Below the pieces are notes generated by a model. That model did not search any database. It worked only from the letters and a program-made list of their open reading frames with translations, and had not been told where the DNA came from. Both the position numbers and the translations under genes were made by a program. From contig NZ_NRQY01000005.1 of the NCBI RefSeq assembly GCF_003996855.1, forward strand, positions 1,142-25,948: 24,807 nucleotides of DNA, written 5' to 3'. Below are positions 12,911 through 21,521 of this stretch, piece by piece. This DNA comes from Morganella morganii. Lineage in GTDB: Bacteria; Pseudomonadota; Gammaproteobacteria; Enterobacterales; Enterobacteriaceae. Numbering within the stretch: the stretch's first letter is position 1; each line of letters begins with the position of its first letter.

Positions 12911-13332
12911 TTTGCCCGTACTCCTTTTTCAAAGCTGATAAGTTTATGTGCGGGGTCGATAATGATGGTATTTTCCGTACCAATCAGAATTTGCAGCGCA
13001 TCAATCACCGGTACAGTGCGCACAATTTTTGCGGAGATAGGGATAGCCCTGTCAACCAGTGCGTTAGAGTCATACGGTGCGGCTCCGTGCGTAATTAACC
13101 GGTAGCCGGTTGGCTCAAGCAGATAAATGACCGCCTCACGAACGGTTTTCGCATCATCAGGGAAAAGGGTTCTTGCATAACCTTTTAACGGGTCAACATA
13201 ACCTAACGTCTTAGGCGTGGTCAGCTTGGTCGCATCGAGCACGTTTACAGGTGTGGTCTTTTTGGCATTCGTCGCGGCCAACGCAGAGCCGGAAAACACC
13301 ATAACCAGCAGAGCAAGACAAATTTTATTCAT
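12907..13332 (-). CDS. PilL-like periplasmic protein in the virB operon
   Basis: A 141-aa exported protein: a signal peptide (cleavage likely after ALA, 19) followed by a domain with KTVREAVIYLLEPTGYRLI, a middle strand region and VPVIDALQILIGTENTIIID...ISFEKG. This is the pattern of the PilL N-terminal (TcpQ-like) domain of integrative conjugative elements and type IV pili. There it associates with a secretin-like outer-membrane part. In this operon it sits between virB10 and the lipoprotein, so it may be an extra outer-membrane core component. Start at 13332 with GGAGG upstream; it overlaps virB10 by 8 nt. A longer in-frame reading to 13560 would lie within virB10. Confidence 0.7.
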   Translation of the reverse strand: MNKICLALLVMVFSGSALAATNAKKTTPVNVLDATKLTTPKTLGYVDPLKGYARTLFPDDAKTVREAVIYLLEPTGYRLITHGAAPYDSNALVDRAIPISAKIVRTVPVIDALQILIGTENTIIIDPAHKLISFEKGVRAK

Positions 13333-14710
13333 GGTATTTTCCTCCCTCATAAACGCTGTCCCACGGATAAATATAAATTTCATCCTCAGTAATAATGCGG
13401 ATAGGTTCACCGGCGTGCAGTTCGACGGTCGGCACAATTTGCAGGAATTTTGCGGCGAAATTTCGCCCCTGACCGCGCAACCCGTCACCGATATCACCAG
13501 CATAGGTATTTTCCCCGTCACCGGAACCGGCATAAGAGCTTTTACTGCCGATAAGGGCATAGGCGCTCACACCCAAAACCTGAGCGAGAATATGACGGTC
13601 AACTTCGGTGCCTTTAACTGCCGGAATCCCCATACGATCAAGCCCTGACGCACGGCTGAAATCAATTCTGTCCCCGTTTGGCAGCACTAACCACGTCACC
13701 ATGAAAGCCACCCGATTTTGAATAACTTCATTCACATTCGAGGCTTTCACCACCTTAATGATAAATTCACTGCCTTTAGGGGCGAGAATATAGCTGTTTG
13801 TCGCATCGTAGAGGTCGTGAGTTAACATGGCTTTCATGCTGCCGCCCTGATAATCAGAGATCGCCGTCATGGTTGTAATGGCGTTTATCAGACTGCCTAC
13901 AGGCAACTTCATCATGCCCTCGGTACTGGCCTGATACACATTGTCCTGCCCGTACCCGACAACATTTTGAGGCACTTGAGGAGGGCGGTTTACGGAAGAA
14001 GATGTATTGCCGCTATTCAGACTTCCTGCAGCGGCTTCACGCTGCGCCATGCCTATCCGGTTTTCGGCGGCTTGTATTGTCTGATTTCCCTGTTGTCTGC
14101 GACTTGCTACACGGGATTCAGCCTGTTTGATTAAGTCATTGTTAGCACCAATCTGAGAATCTAAATGATTAATCTGGTCAGCATTATTTTGTGGCCGCTG
14201 GTAAGTGGCTGCGGGGGCAAAAGGATCACCCCTGCGCGGTGTATCAACTGCGTTAGTTCGTGATGGTTTACGGGCTTCCAGCGCACGCATTAACTCAGCC
14301 GCTTTAAATTTATTTTCAATATCTTTCATCGGGTCTACCGGTGTCGCTGCGGCTGTCCGGCGATCATCCGGCTTCTGTGTGTACGGTGATCGTGCCCCCG
14401 TCCGTGTCTGTGTCTCTGTGCTGCCACCAGACGTGTCAGCACGATTACCATTACCGGCGGGCTCATTTTCCTGTACAACCGGTTTGTTTCTGAGTAATGA
14501 ATTACGGACAGAACTACTCTGTAGACTCTGTTCTGCCGTGTTACTGTCAGTCTGTTTCGGTGTTTCTTCTGTTTTTTGGTCTGCTTTGTAAAACAGAAAA
14601 TTTAAAAAGAAGATGATAAATAATGCACCGACAATCCCGATCACAATGTATTGGAACTTCTTTTTGTGAGTCGAAAGTTGTTCATCTTGTCTTGGTTTAC
14701 GTTCTTCCAT
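13325..14710 (-). CDS. virB10: VirB10 (core complex energy sensor)
   Basis: A 461-aa protein spanning both membranes. The N-terminal cytoplasmic tail (1-20) is followed by a transmembrane helix (about 21-42, IVIGIVGALFIIFFLNFLFY). A long Pro/Gln/Thr-rich linker with helical repeats (about 45-255) precedes the C-terminal beta-barrel domain: KLPVGSLINAITTMTAIS, GSEFIIKVVKASNVNEV, FMVTWLVLPNGDRIDFSRA, GTEVDRHILAQVLG and the final PTVELHAGEPIRIITEDEI. It links inner-membrane ATP energy to outer-membrane gating. It is slightly longer than Agrobacterium VirB10 (~377 aa) because of the linker. The start is ATG 14710, 11 nt after virB9. Confidence 0.93.
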   Translation of the reverse strand: MEERKPRQDEQLSTHKKKFQYIVIGIVGALFIIFFLNFLFYKADQKTEETPKQTDSNTAEQSLQSSSVRNSLLRNKPVVQENEPAGNGNRADTSGGSTETQTRTGARSPYTQKPDDRRTAAATPVDPMKDIENKFKAAELMRALEARKPSRTNAVDTPRRGDPFAPAATYQRPQNNADQINHLDSQIGANNDLIKQAESRVASRRQQGNQTIQAAENRIGMAQREAAAGSLNSGNTSSSVNRPPQVPQNVVGYGQDNVYQASTEGMMKLPVGSLINAITTMTAISDYQGGSMKAMLTHDLYDATNSYILAPKGSEFIIKVVKASNVNEVIQNRVAFMVTWLVLPNGDRIDFSRASGLDRMGIPAVKGTEVDRHILAQVLGVSAYALIGSKSSYAGSGDGENTYAGDIGDGLRGQGRNFAAKFLQIVPTVELHAGEPIRIITEDEIYIYPWDSVYEGGKYHE

Positions 14711-14721
14711 AACTCACCTCA

Positions 14722-15540
14722 TCAGGACTCGCCATGTGTTGCATTATCTGAACGGGTTACTTTAATTTTTTTACCGTCGAGCTGGAGTGTGAAAGAGGGG
14801 TAAATGCCGGAAATCTGATAAATATGATAAGCATCATCATATTTGGTCGGTGCAATTGCCTCTTCACCGCCCTGCTCGGTGATCACAGCCAGTAAGCCTC
14901 TGTTGGGTTTGGCTAACCGGATATAAGTAAAGCGGCCATCATCGTAAACATCAGAAATGACATTTTTCCCGCTGAACCCGTTGCCGGTTTCCCAGTTGTA
15001 ACGGGTATAGATGTAATAACGATATTTTTTCAGGGCTTCTGTCACGGCGCGGTCACGGTCACTTTTACTTTGTGCCTGTTGCTCTGCAATCTGCCGTTGT
15101 CCCTGCGCGGTGTAAGCCGCTGCGCCCTGATAAGCACCTGAAATCGAGTTTCTGTCAGCACTGCTCATACCGGCACGGTTAAGCACAACACACTGCTGAT
15201 GATTTGGCCGTCCGACTCGGACAGCCTCAATATCAACAACTTCACCAGTGTTCAGAAAAGCAGTGATAGTGGCTGATTTCCCTGCTTCCTCCGCTGAATT
15301 TGGCTGAATCAAAATCTGATTAGCCGCACCGGTTGCCTGCCAGAGTCCATTAGGAACCTGTGCATCTTTAGTGGCCATAACACTGCCTTCAGGAAGTTGC
15401 AGACGGGTTGACTGATAAAGTGATGAGTAAACCTTGACCACATCACCGTTACGCCAGTTAATCTGTTTACAACTTGCACCAGCGGCTTGTTGAGCAACAA
15501 ACAGCGAAAGCGCAGCCACAATAAAAAGTTTCGTTTTCAT
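14722..15540 (-). CDS. virB9: VirB9 (outer-membrane core complex)
   Basis: A 272-aa exported protein. After a signal peptide (about 1-21, VAQQAAGA) comes the N-terminal beta domain (QINWRNGDVVKVYSSLYQST, QVPNGLWQATGAANQILIQP). A Gln/Ala-rich helical linker (SGAYQGAAAYTAQGQRQI) follows, then the C-terminal VirB9 domain with YRYYIYTRYNWETGN, VISDVYDDGRFTYIRL, EEAIAPTKYDDAYHIYQISGIYPSFTLQLDGKKI. It forms the outer ring with VirB10 and a lipoprotein. I chose ATG 15540, one base after the virB8 stop and with a good Shine-Dalgarno (AGAGGG). An in-frame start at 15579 lacks a signal peptide and lies inside virB8. Confidence 0.92.
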   Translation of the reverse strand: MKTKLFIVAALSLFVAQQAAGASCKQINWRNGDVVKVYSSLYQSTRLQLPEGSVMATKDAQVPNGLWQATGAANQILIQPNSAEEAGKSATITAFLNTGEVVDIEAVRVGRPNHQQCVVLNRAGMSSADRNSISGAYQGAAAYTAQGQRQIAEQQAQSKSDRDRAVTEALKKYRYYIYTRYNWETGNGFSGKNVISDVYDDGRFTYIRLAKPNRGLLAVITEQGGEEAIAPTKYDDAYHIYQISGIYPSFTLQLDGKKIKVTRSDNATHGES

Positions 15541-15541
15541 G

Positions 15542-16252
15542 TTAAAATCCCTCTGTCTGGTCAACGACAACAACCCCAACCGGATTAATCTGTAACTCGC
15601 TGTTGTCTTTTTTACTCAATTCTTTTTTACTTAATACCGTCCAGCGAATATTAAGCCGCTTTGTTTCTGTACCTAATATTCTGCCGCCCTCTTGCTTTTC
15701 CTCTTTATAAGTAATCGATGTTCTGACAATAGGCTTATTGCGTTGATTAAAATTACCGTCGATAACGTCGTAGTGATCAAACTCAACATCACTAATTACT
15801 TTTTGTGTTTTTATCTTTCCGCTTTCCACATCCTTGATTTTTTGATTGGCATTAAATCCATTTTCATCAACAAAGTGACTCAACAACTCATCAGATAAAA
15901 ACACACTACATTCACCGTAATCAGAAGAAATTGTTGTTTTACGAACACCAAAGCAATCTTTCACGTATTTAGCTAATAATGAATTAACAATTTCATTACT
16001 GATAGGTTGCTCATCTTTAGGTAAATGTCTTGCAACATCTATAGAGTTATCCGGTGAAATGGTTATATAAACTAATTCTTTAGTTTGTCGTGTATCTTCA
16101 ATTAATTCTTTAATACTGAAATGCTGAATAGTTGCGTAAATAAATAAAACAGCAGCAAGAGCAATCACAATATTGCGGTCACGCTTAATGACTTTAATAA
16201 TGTTCCCTAAAGATTTTTTATTTCTTTCATCAACGTCTTTTTTAGAAAACAT
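15542..16252 (-). CDS. virB8: VirB8 (inner-membrane assembly factor)
   Basis: A 236-aa bitopic protein: a basic cytoplasmic N-terminus, one membrane helix (about 28-44, NIVIALAAVLFIYATIQ), and a periplasmic NTF2-like domain (from ~75) with SLLAKYVKDCFGVRK, VFLSDELLSHFVDENGF, PIVRTSITYKEEK and TKRLNIRWTVLS. VirB8 nucleates the T4SS and binds VirB10 and VirB9. It is preceded by GGGGGAG and follows virB6 by 11 nt. Lys-rich composition with many charged residues is in line with the family. Confidence 0.88.
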   Translation of the reverse strand: MFSKKDVDERNKKSLGNIIKVIKRDRNIVIALAAVLFIYATIQHFSIKELIEDTRQTKELVYITISPDNSIDVARHLPKDEQPISNEIVNSLLAKYVKDCFGVRKTTISSDYGECSVFLSDELLSHFVDENGFNANQKIKDVESGKIKTQKVISDVEFDHYDVIDGNFNQRNKPIVRTSITYKEEKQEGGRILGTETKRLNIRWTVLSKKELSKKDNSELQINPVGVVVVDQTEGF

Positions 16253-16263
16253 AACTCCCCCGA

Positions 16264-17235
16264 TTACAATAAGGCTTTAATCGCAACTCTTGCCATTTTC
16301 TGAGCACCGCGACTGACGCCGCCCCCTGCATTTATATTACCAACGCATTGTTTGGCTAAAGAAAAACTCATAAACACTAAAGCAACACAAACAGCCACAT
16401 ATGCTATGGCAGTCATACCAATCGCAGCAGTATCATCGGTTATGGTGAGTACCTGCTGTACGGTGAAATTCTGACTCAAAACATTAACAAGCCGCTGATC
16501 AACCCCGTCAGTTGCCAAAAAGTTAATTGATACCCGCATCACAACCATGACAATGATAGAGGTAATTTTCAGAAAGATTGAAAAAACACCAAAAACGGCA
16601 AAGAAGCTGCACCATTTATTAAACGCGCCATGAGTCCACGGACAGATAATAAATGGCAGGAAAAGAATGCCGACGATTTTAGCCAGAGAACCGCCGACTA
16701 TGACGAAAATATCGGCAAAATAAACCGCCATTGATAAAAATGCGACGGCAAGTTCCCACAGAAAAGCAACCATCAAAATATCTATACTGTCAAAAATATC
16801 AGTCGTCGGCATAGAAACAGCTTTCTTAACGGCTTCTATTATTTGGTCGCCTGAAACATTACCCATTGCCGCCTTATACATGCTTCCACCTAACGCAATG
16901 AATAAATCCATAAAACCTGACACTATCGGTTCATACGAAGCATAAAGGAACCAGAAGATAAAAAAGAGAATACAGACATAGACAAAAGGGTATATTTCAC
17001 TTTCTTTGATATAAGTAACCAGAGACCAGCCAATAGTGATAAATCCGAGAAACCATGCCAACGCCTGTGACCATGTTTTAATCTCTGAATCTTGCAAAAT
17101 ACGGTTAACCGTTACGGCTATTTCCTTACTAAACAACTGACTTATCGAGTGCTCATAAGCAGTTACATCTGCAAAAGCGGCGTAAGAAACCCCTAGGAGC
17201 AAGAATATTGCCCCTGATATAATTAGCTTTTTCAT
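16264..17235 (-). CDS. virB6: VirB6 (polytopic inner-membrane channel protein)
   Basis: A 323-aa protein with an N-terminal signal-like helix (LIISGAIFLLLGVSYA) and at least five later membrane segments: ALAWFLGFITIGWSLVTYI, YPFVYVCILFFIFWFLY, FLWELAVAFLSMAVYFADIF, IVGGSLAKIVGILFLPFII and a strongly hydrophobic TAIAYVAVCVALVFMSFSLA near the C-terminus. The large central loop and C-terminal helices fit TrbL/VirB6 proteins, which form part of the inner-membrane passage. The conserved Trp in CPWTHGAFNKW lies in the central loop. The C-terminus ends with basic and Gly-rich residues. Confidence 0.9.
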   Translation of the reverse strand: MKKLIISGAIFLLLGVSYAAFADVTAYEHSISQLFSKEIAVTVNRILQDSEIKTWSQALAWFLGFITIGWSLVTYIKESEIYPFVYVCILFFIFWFLYASYEPIVSGFMDLFIALGGSMYKAAMGNVSGDQIIEAVKKAVSMPTTDIFDSIDILMVAFLWELAVAFLSMAVYFADIFVIVGGSLAKIVGILFLPFIICPWTHGAFNKWCSFFAVFGVFSIFLKITSIIVMVVMRVSINFLATDGVDQRLVNVLSQNFTVQQVLTITDDTAAIGMTAIAYVAVCVALVFMSFSLAKQCVGNINAGGGVSRGAQKMARVAIKALL

Positions 17236-17244
17236 AATTTAGCC

Positions 17245-17691
17245 TTAGTGCATTTTTAAAATCACATCGATTTGTTCAACACCGTACCCACCTGCGCCAA
17301 AATATTTTTTTGCAATATATCTTGCTTCGGCATCAAGTTGTATTGGCCTTAATTTACCGTGCCAATCATCAGGATTAGAATCATCATTCTCAACCTGTTC
17401 ATATAGCTTTTTTAATTCCTTTAACTTTTCCTTTGCCTGTTCTTTAGTTAAGTTACTATAGTGTTTTTTTATATATTCCTTACTACCTCTGACGGATGGA
17501 AATTCATAATGTGCCTTTTTTATTGCTAAATCCTTGCAAGAGTAATCTGATTTCTTGCATTTTTTTAAAAGTTGATTCATTCTGTTTTCACGTTTCACCT
17601 GAATTATTTTTTCATCAGGATCAATATATTTAGCCGTAGCAATCAACGGAAATAATAACCCGCAAAGTAATAATAAAATTAACTTAGTCAT
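17245..17691 (-). CDS. Small exported protein between virB5 and virB6, possible entry-exclusion protein
   Basis: A 148-residue protein with a signal peptide (hydrophobic 4-16, cleavage likely near IATA-K) and a mature part rich in Lys and Glu. It contains two paired Cys (KKCKKSDYSCK) and a helical SKEYIKKHYSNLTKEQAKEK segment. In several P-type T4SSs a small Eex lipoprotein with clustered Cys and a Y-Y/K-K-H-P-E-like repeat is encoded near virB5 and virB6; this one resembles that pattern but lacks a lipobox. Function is therefore a guess: exclusion or a periplasmic accessory. The start (17691) overlaps virB5 by 8 nt; an upstream in-frame ATG would lie inside virB5 without a signal peptide. 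Confidence 0.6.
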   Translation of the reverse strand: MTKLILLLLCGLLFPLIATAKYIDPDEKIIQVKRENRMNQLLKKCKKSDYSCKDLAIKKAHYEFPSVRGSKEYIKKHYSNLTKEQAKEKLKELKKLYEQVENDDSNPDDWHGKLRPIQLDAEARYIAKKYFGAGGYGVEQIDVILKMH

Positions 17692-18520
17692 GATTAAAAT
17701 CCCTCTGTAATTGTTTTTGTTTTCTGGCTTCGGCAGCCGCCCGTCGGTTAAAATAGTGATCAGCCATGCGGTCATTATATTTCATGGCTTCCAGTTGCTG
17801 TGACTGCATCCGGTTCATCTGCTTTAATAAATGTTGTGTTTGCTGATTTAATAACTGAACATTAGCGGTTAAATTATTATCTTTCTGATTTAATTTAACT
17901 CGGTCATCTAACTCAAGCATAGCTTTGGCTTCTTTATCAGCCATGTGATCTTCCAGTCTGGCGATATAAGTATCTCGCTGAATCCCCTGAGCAACACGAC
18001 GCTGACGATATTCAAACATTCGCTGCGCCATTTCCCGCTGATCGTCGGTATAAGGAATACTGGTGAGCATTTCGGCGTATTCTTCATCGGTAAGGCCGTA
18101 GCCGTTCAGAATTTTGTTACGCTCGTAAGCATCATCCCAGAATTCATCCCCCGTATCTTTCACCACCGCACCGTGATATTCACCGTAATAAGGGTCAAAT
18201 TTATTCGCGATATCCGCCAGCATATTATTGAAATCTATGGATGAAAGCCCCTCGATATCGTCGGCTAATGCGCTGGCTTCCTGATAAAGCCGCTTATATT
18301 CTTCCAGCATGGAATTATATTCTTTGTACGCCTGAATTAACTGGTTATCCGTTAAAATGGTGGTTTCAAGATACTCTTTATAGTTATTTAAATCCTGCAC
18401 CATCTGGCGTACCTGATTTAAGGCATTGGTCGCATCACCAACGGGAATACCCGCCGCCATTGTCAGCGAACCATGACAGAGGCACAAAGCCAGTAAAGCG
18501 GTTTTCACAAGTTTACGCAT
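17684..18520 (-). CDS. virB5: VirB5/TrbJ-like pilus-associated protein
   Basis: A 278-aa exported protein: a signal peptide (to about TMAA, 23), then GIPVGDATNALNQVRQMVQD and a long helical region with acidic stretches. Another coiled segment (about 200-260) carries QLLNQQTQHLLKQMNRMQSQQ and a basic C-terminal tail. The N-terminal helix and helical hairpin layout fits VirB5 (TrbJ-type), which sits at the pilus tip and helps pilus assembly. It overlaps the virB4 stop by 8 nt and the next gene by 8 nt, so it is translated within the virB unit. Length is a little above the usual ~220-260. Confidence 0.85.
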   Translation of the reverse strand: MRKLVKTALLALCLCHGSLTMAAGIPVGDATNALNQVRQMVQDLNNYKEYLETTILTDNQLIQAYKEYNSMLEEYKRLYQEASALADDIEGLSSIDFNNMLADIANKFDPYYGEYHGAVVKDTGDEFWDDAYERNKILNGYGLTDEEYAEMLTSIPYTDDQREMAQRMFEYRQRRVAQGIQRDTYIARLEDHMADKEAKAMLELDDRVKLNQKDNNLTANVQLLNQQTQHLLKQMNRMQSQQLEAMKYNDRMADHYFNRRAAAEARKQKQLQRDFNHD

Positions 18521-21143
18521 AATAACGATCCTCTTCTAAGTCGGTGTCGTTTTCAGGTGTGGTATGCGCTTTTTTTAATTTATCGACAATTTCAGTCAAG
18601 GCTTCATCAACCGATAATTGTGTTTGTTGCACCTTTTCCCACACATCAAATGCCATTGACGCTTCATGAGCCTCAGAAGTACAGATAGCGTACTGTTCAG
18701 ACTCGACATGAAGATTAACAATCTTGCTGATATTCAAATCAGGAATTTTGATATAAAACTGTTGTTTACGTTTCAACTGAAAAATCAGATCAATCTCATC
18801 ATCCGTTAAGAATGAAAAGGCTTTCTGATAATCTTCTTTTGAGCCGGTACGGTCATTAGCGAAAATAAAAACAGACGCAGACGATTTTAAGGTTCCCCAA
18901 TCCGGCATATTAGAATAATGCGAGGGGCTTTGTGTCCAGATAGCCATACCGCCACCGTGCTTAAACCATGTTTTGGCTTTATTAATCGCGGTTCGCGCTG
19001 TTGATTGCACTGAAAAGGTATAATGCGCTTCATCAACTTCAAGCAGCTTCGGCAAAGTCCGGTATTTGGGTGATTCAAAAAGCTGAATGACACGATACAA
19101 AATTTCGGCATGGACTAACTGAGTGACACTGATAGTGTCTGCGTCCGTTTTTTCATTTTCACTGTCTTTCACATCAGCCAGATTGTAGACAGAGATCGGT
19201 TTGTCTATCACCCCGATAGCGTCAGTTTCGCAATCGAAAATATTGGCATAAATCCCGTCACCGTGGAAATTTGCCAGCTTTTCAGCCACACTGGCGCGGC
19301 ATCGAGAAATAAAACCGGAAAACGTCGCCGGTAACGGATTAGACGGACTGAAATGTTTATCTAAAACTACCCTGAGTTGTTGGTCAGTATCGCCTTTTTC
19401 TTCTCTTGTGAAGCGTTTGGAATCTTTATCTTCATTAAGTTTCAGCATCATAGATAACATACCGCTGAAATGCTCAATAAAATCTTTATCGTCTTTTGAT
19501 TTAGCCATTGAGAACAGGTTAAATCCCCGCTGGCTGGTCATGTCCAGTTCAAAGAGTCCGGCATCCTCACCAAAAAAATTTGCCATAGGGACAGAACCCG
19601 GATCAATATCAATCGCGGCATAAACGCCCCCGAATTTTGCAAAGTGAGACGCAATACATTTCGCTAAAAACGTTTTACCGCTGCGGGTAGCCCCCACACC
19701 GATAATCAGTAATTTTTCAGAGACTTTAGGGCAGAAGAAAAACGGCACTCCATCATCACTTTCGAGGATATAAAAGGCTTCATCCGTTTCATCTAATCCC
19801 GTTTTCCACTCATTTACACCGCCCTGAGAGCGGTAAATCAGTGATGCCGCCCCAGCCTGATAAGCGTTCATGGCAAACGAACGGTAGTTAAACTTAGGTG
19901 TCGCCGGTTGAATAGCGCGGTAGGCTTCCAGTGTGGCAACACTTTCCCATATCACGCTGATGCGCGACTCTATTCTGTTTTGCAGTTCACGGCAAAGCAG
20001 AATGATATCGTCTTTATTTTTAGAATAAACCGCAATCCCCGCCTGACCGGTGCCGGATTTAAAATCAGAAAAACGCTCTTTTTCAAGCTCTTTACGAAAC
20101 GCTGTCAGGTGCTCATTTTCTTTGATGCGGTCGTCCACCAACGAATCGGATGTTTTTTCAAATAAAAAATCCTTGAGCCGCAATGTTTCACGGGTTAACT
20201 CATCGTCTTTTGTTTTGAGTTTTAAATCTTTTTGTGCACCGGAATAAGACTGATATTTAAGATAAAAAACATAGTTGCCTTTCGTTAATACCGGTGAGTT
20301 TTCTTTATTTGTCCATGCACACATGGGTACTTCGTCATTACCGAACCGTGTTACACTGCCAAAACGGACATAAACCGGTTCAGCCCCGCCGATACGCAAT
20401 AAGGTGATCCCTTCATACTCGATAACATCAAGGCTGTCCCCGTCCAGCAGATAGGCGTCATTTTCATTATCAGGTGTCACAAACGGGTTAGTCGTCAGAT
20501 AATCCGCATTAAACGTGGCAATAAATTTTTGAAAACGCCAGAATTCCTCATGGTTAAGCGTCATATTTTCCGCGCTATCAAATTGCAGTTGCGCTTTAAT
20601 GAGTGATAACACATCATCAAGCCGGTTTTTCTGCAAAATCAGGGCATCATAATCAAGCAAAATATCCTGACGGCTCGAAAGCATCTGTTTAAATTTATCG
20701 CGGCTGTAAGGGTCAAATAACGCATTAAAACAGTAACGGATAAACTCAAAAGAAAAGATACCCTTATATTTAAAATCAGGGTCAACACTTAGTATCCAAA
20801 TGAGCGATGAACGATTCAGGTTTCTGTGCTTGTTTAAGAAAGCCTGACGGTTGCGACTGAGTTGATTGTTGCGTGGGTTTTTACGTTCTTTCAGAAGAAT
20901 TTTCTGATTGGCAGCATGATTGTAATATTGTTCCACCTTGACATTAAAAGGGAGTGACTGGAGCAACCGCCCTAAAATATCAGTGATTAATGAATAAGAA
21001 GATTGACCGATGCCGGAAGGATCAATACCGGTTAAAGATATAGCCCCGACTAACTTACCGTGATAACTCAGGGTATAGTCGCTGTGCGGGTCTTTACCGT
21101 AGAGATTAAAATAATCGTTGATATCGTGCTTTGCGATTCCCAT
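18513..21143 (-). CDS. virB4: VirB4 (T4SS assembly ATPase)
   Basis: An 876-aa cytoplasmic ATPase at the inner membrane. The N-terminal domain (1-~450) is followed by the ATPase domain with Walker A GATRSGKT (about 484-491), Walker B LLEVDEAH (Asp704-Glu705), and an arginine-finger-like and Gln-containing stretch (MAIWTQSPSHY, ~740). VirB4 drives pilus subunit extraction and channel assembly. Length is close to the usual 790-880. The gene is preceded by GAGGGAG. VirB2 is encoded just upstream (20-nt gap) and VirB5 overlaps at the end. No frameshift or missing motif is seen. Confidence 0.95.
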   Translation of the reverse strand: MGIAKHDINDYFNLYGKDPHSDYTLSYHGKLVGAISLTGIDPSGIGQSSYSLITDILGRLLQSLPFNVKVEQYYNHAANQKILLKERKNPRNNQLSRNRQAFLNKHRNLNRSSLIWILSVDPDFKYKGIFSFEFIRYCFNALFDPYSRDKFKQMLSSRQDILLDYDALILQKNRLDDVLSLIKAQLQFDSAENMTLNHEEFWRFQKFIATFNADYLTTNPFVTPDNENDAYLLDGDSLDVIEYEGITLLRIGGAEPVYVRFGSVTRFGNDEVPMCAWTNKENSPVLTKGNYVFYLKYQSYSGAQKDLKLKTKDDELTRETLRLKDFLFEKTSDSLVDDRIKENEHLTAFRKELEKERFSDFKSGTGQAGIAVYSKNKDDIILLCRELQNRIESRISVIWESVATLEAYRAIQPATPKFNYRSFAMNAYQAGAASLIYRSQGGVNEWKTGLDETDEAFYILESDDGVPFFFCPKVSEKLLIIGVGATRSGKTFLAKCIASHFAKFGGVYAAIDIDPGSVPMANFFGEDAGLFELDMTSQRGFNLFSMAKSKDDKDFIEHFSGMLSMMLKLNEDKDSKRFTREEKGDTDQQLRVVLDKHFSPSNPLPATFSGFISRCRASVAEKLANFHGDGIYANIFDCETDAIGVIDKPISVYNLADVKDSENEKTDADTISVTQLVHAEILYRVIQLFESPKYRTLPKLLEVDEAHYTFSVQSTARTAINKAKTWFKHGGGMAIWTQSPSHYSNMPDWGTLKSSASVFIFANDRTGSKEDYQKAFSFLTDDEIDLIFQLKRKQQFYIKIPDLNISKIVNLHVESEQYAICTSEAHEASMAFDVWEKVQQTQLSVDEALTEIVDKLKKAHTTPENDTDLEEDRYYA

Positions 21144-21163
21144 TGGTCAATCTCCCTCACGGA

Positions 21164-21511
21164 TTAATTACCTTTCAGGTAGATTAAAATGCCGGCGATA
21201 TTAAACAGCAAAATTGCGGCGGCAAGGGAACGGGATAACCAACCCAGCAGACCGGCTGATTTTGGGTTGATTGACCACAGCGCAAGAATGCAGACCAGTG
21301 AAATAAACACGACAGCCAGTGCTCCTGGGCCACCCAGAAAATCCATGAAATCCTGCATTTTTTGGATTGCAATGGTGTAAATCTCTGCTCCTCCTGCATT
21401 AGGCAGTTTGACTGTGTTGTTATCCGCACGGGCAGTTTGTACAAGCCCTGCCCCGAACAGACCGAAAATGACCTTTCCTAACTTGCGTTTACAATCAAAA
21501 AGATATGCCAT
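21164..21511 (-). CDS. virB2: VirB2 pilin precursor
   Basis: A 115-residue protein with a long signal sequence (hydrophobic 13-25; cleavage likely after TARA, 29) and a mature part (~86 residues) with two membrane segments: LAVVFISLVCILALWSI and AAAILLFNIAGILIYL. Between them lies a Gly/Ser/Lys-rich turn (NPKSAGLLGW). This is the VirB2 pilin layout, with both helices inserted in the inner membrane before assembly. It is placed after virB3 in the order virB3-virB2-virB4, whereas most operons have virB2 first. The start is supported by AGGA upstream. Confidence 0.85.
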   Translation of the reverse strand: MAYLFDCKRKLGKVIFGLFGAGLVQTARADNNTVKLPNAGGAEIYTIAIQKMQDFMDFLGGPGALAVVFISLVCILALWSINPKSAGLLGWLSRSLAAAILLFNIAGILIYLKGN

Positions 21512-21521
21512 CGCTTTTTTC

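Noticed and set aside
13217..13648. 143-aa plus-strand frame opposite the PilL-like gene and virB10
   Set aside because: It lies entirely opposite well-supported genes and has no ribosome site or recognisable domain.
14205..14591. 128-aa plus-strand frame opposite virB10
   Set aside because: Shadow of the low-complexity linker of VirB10.
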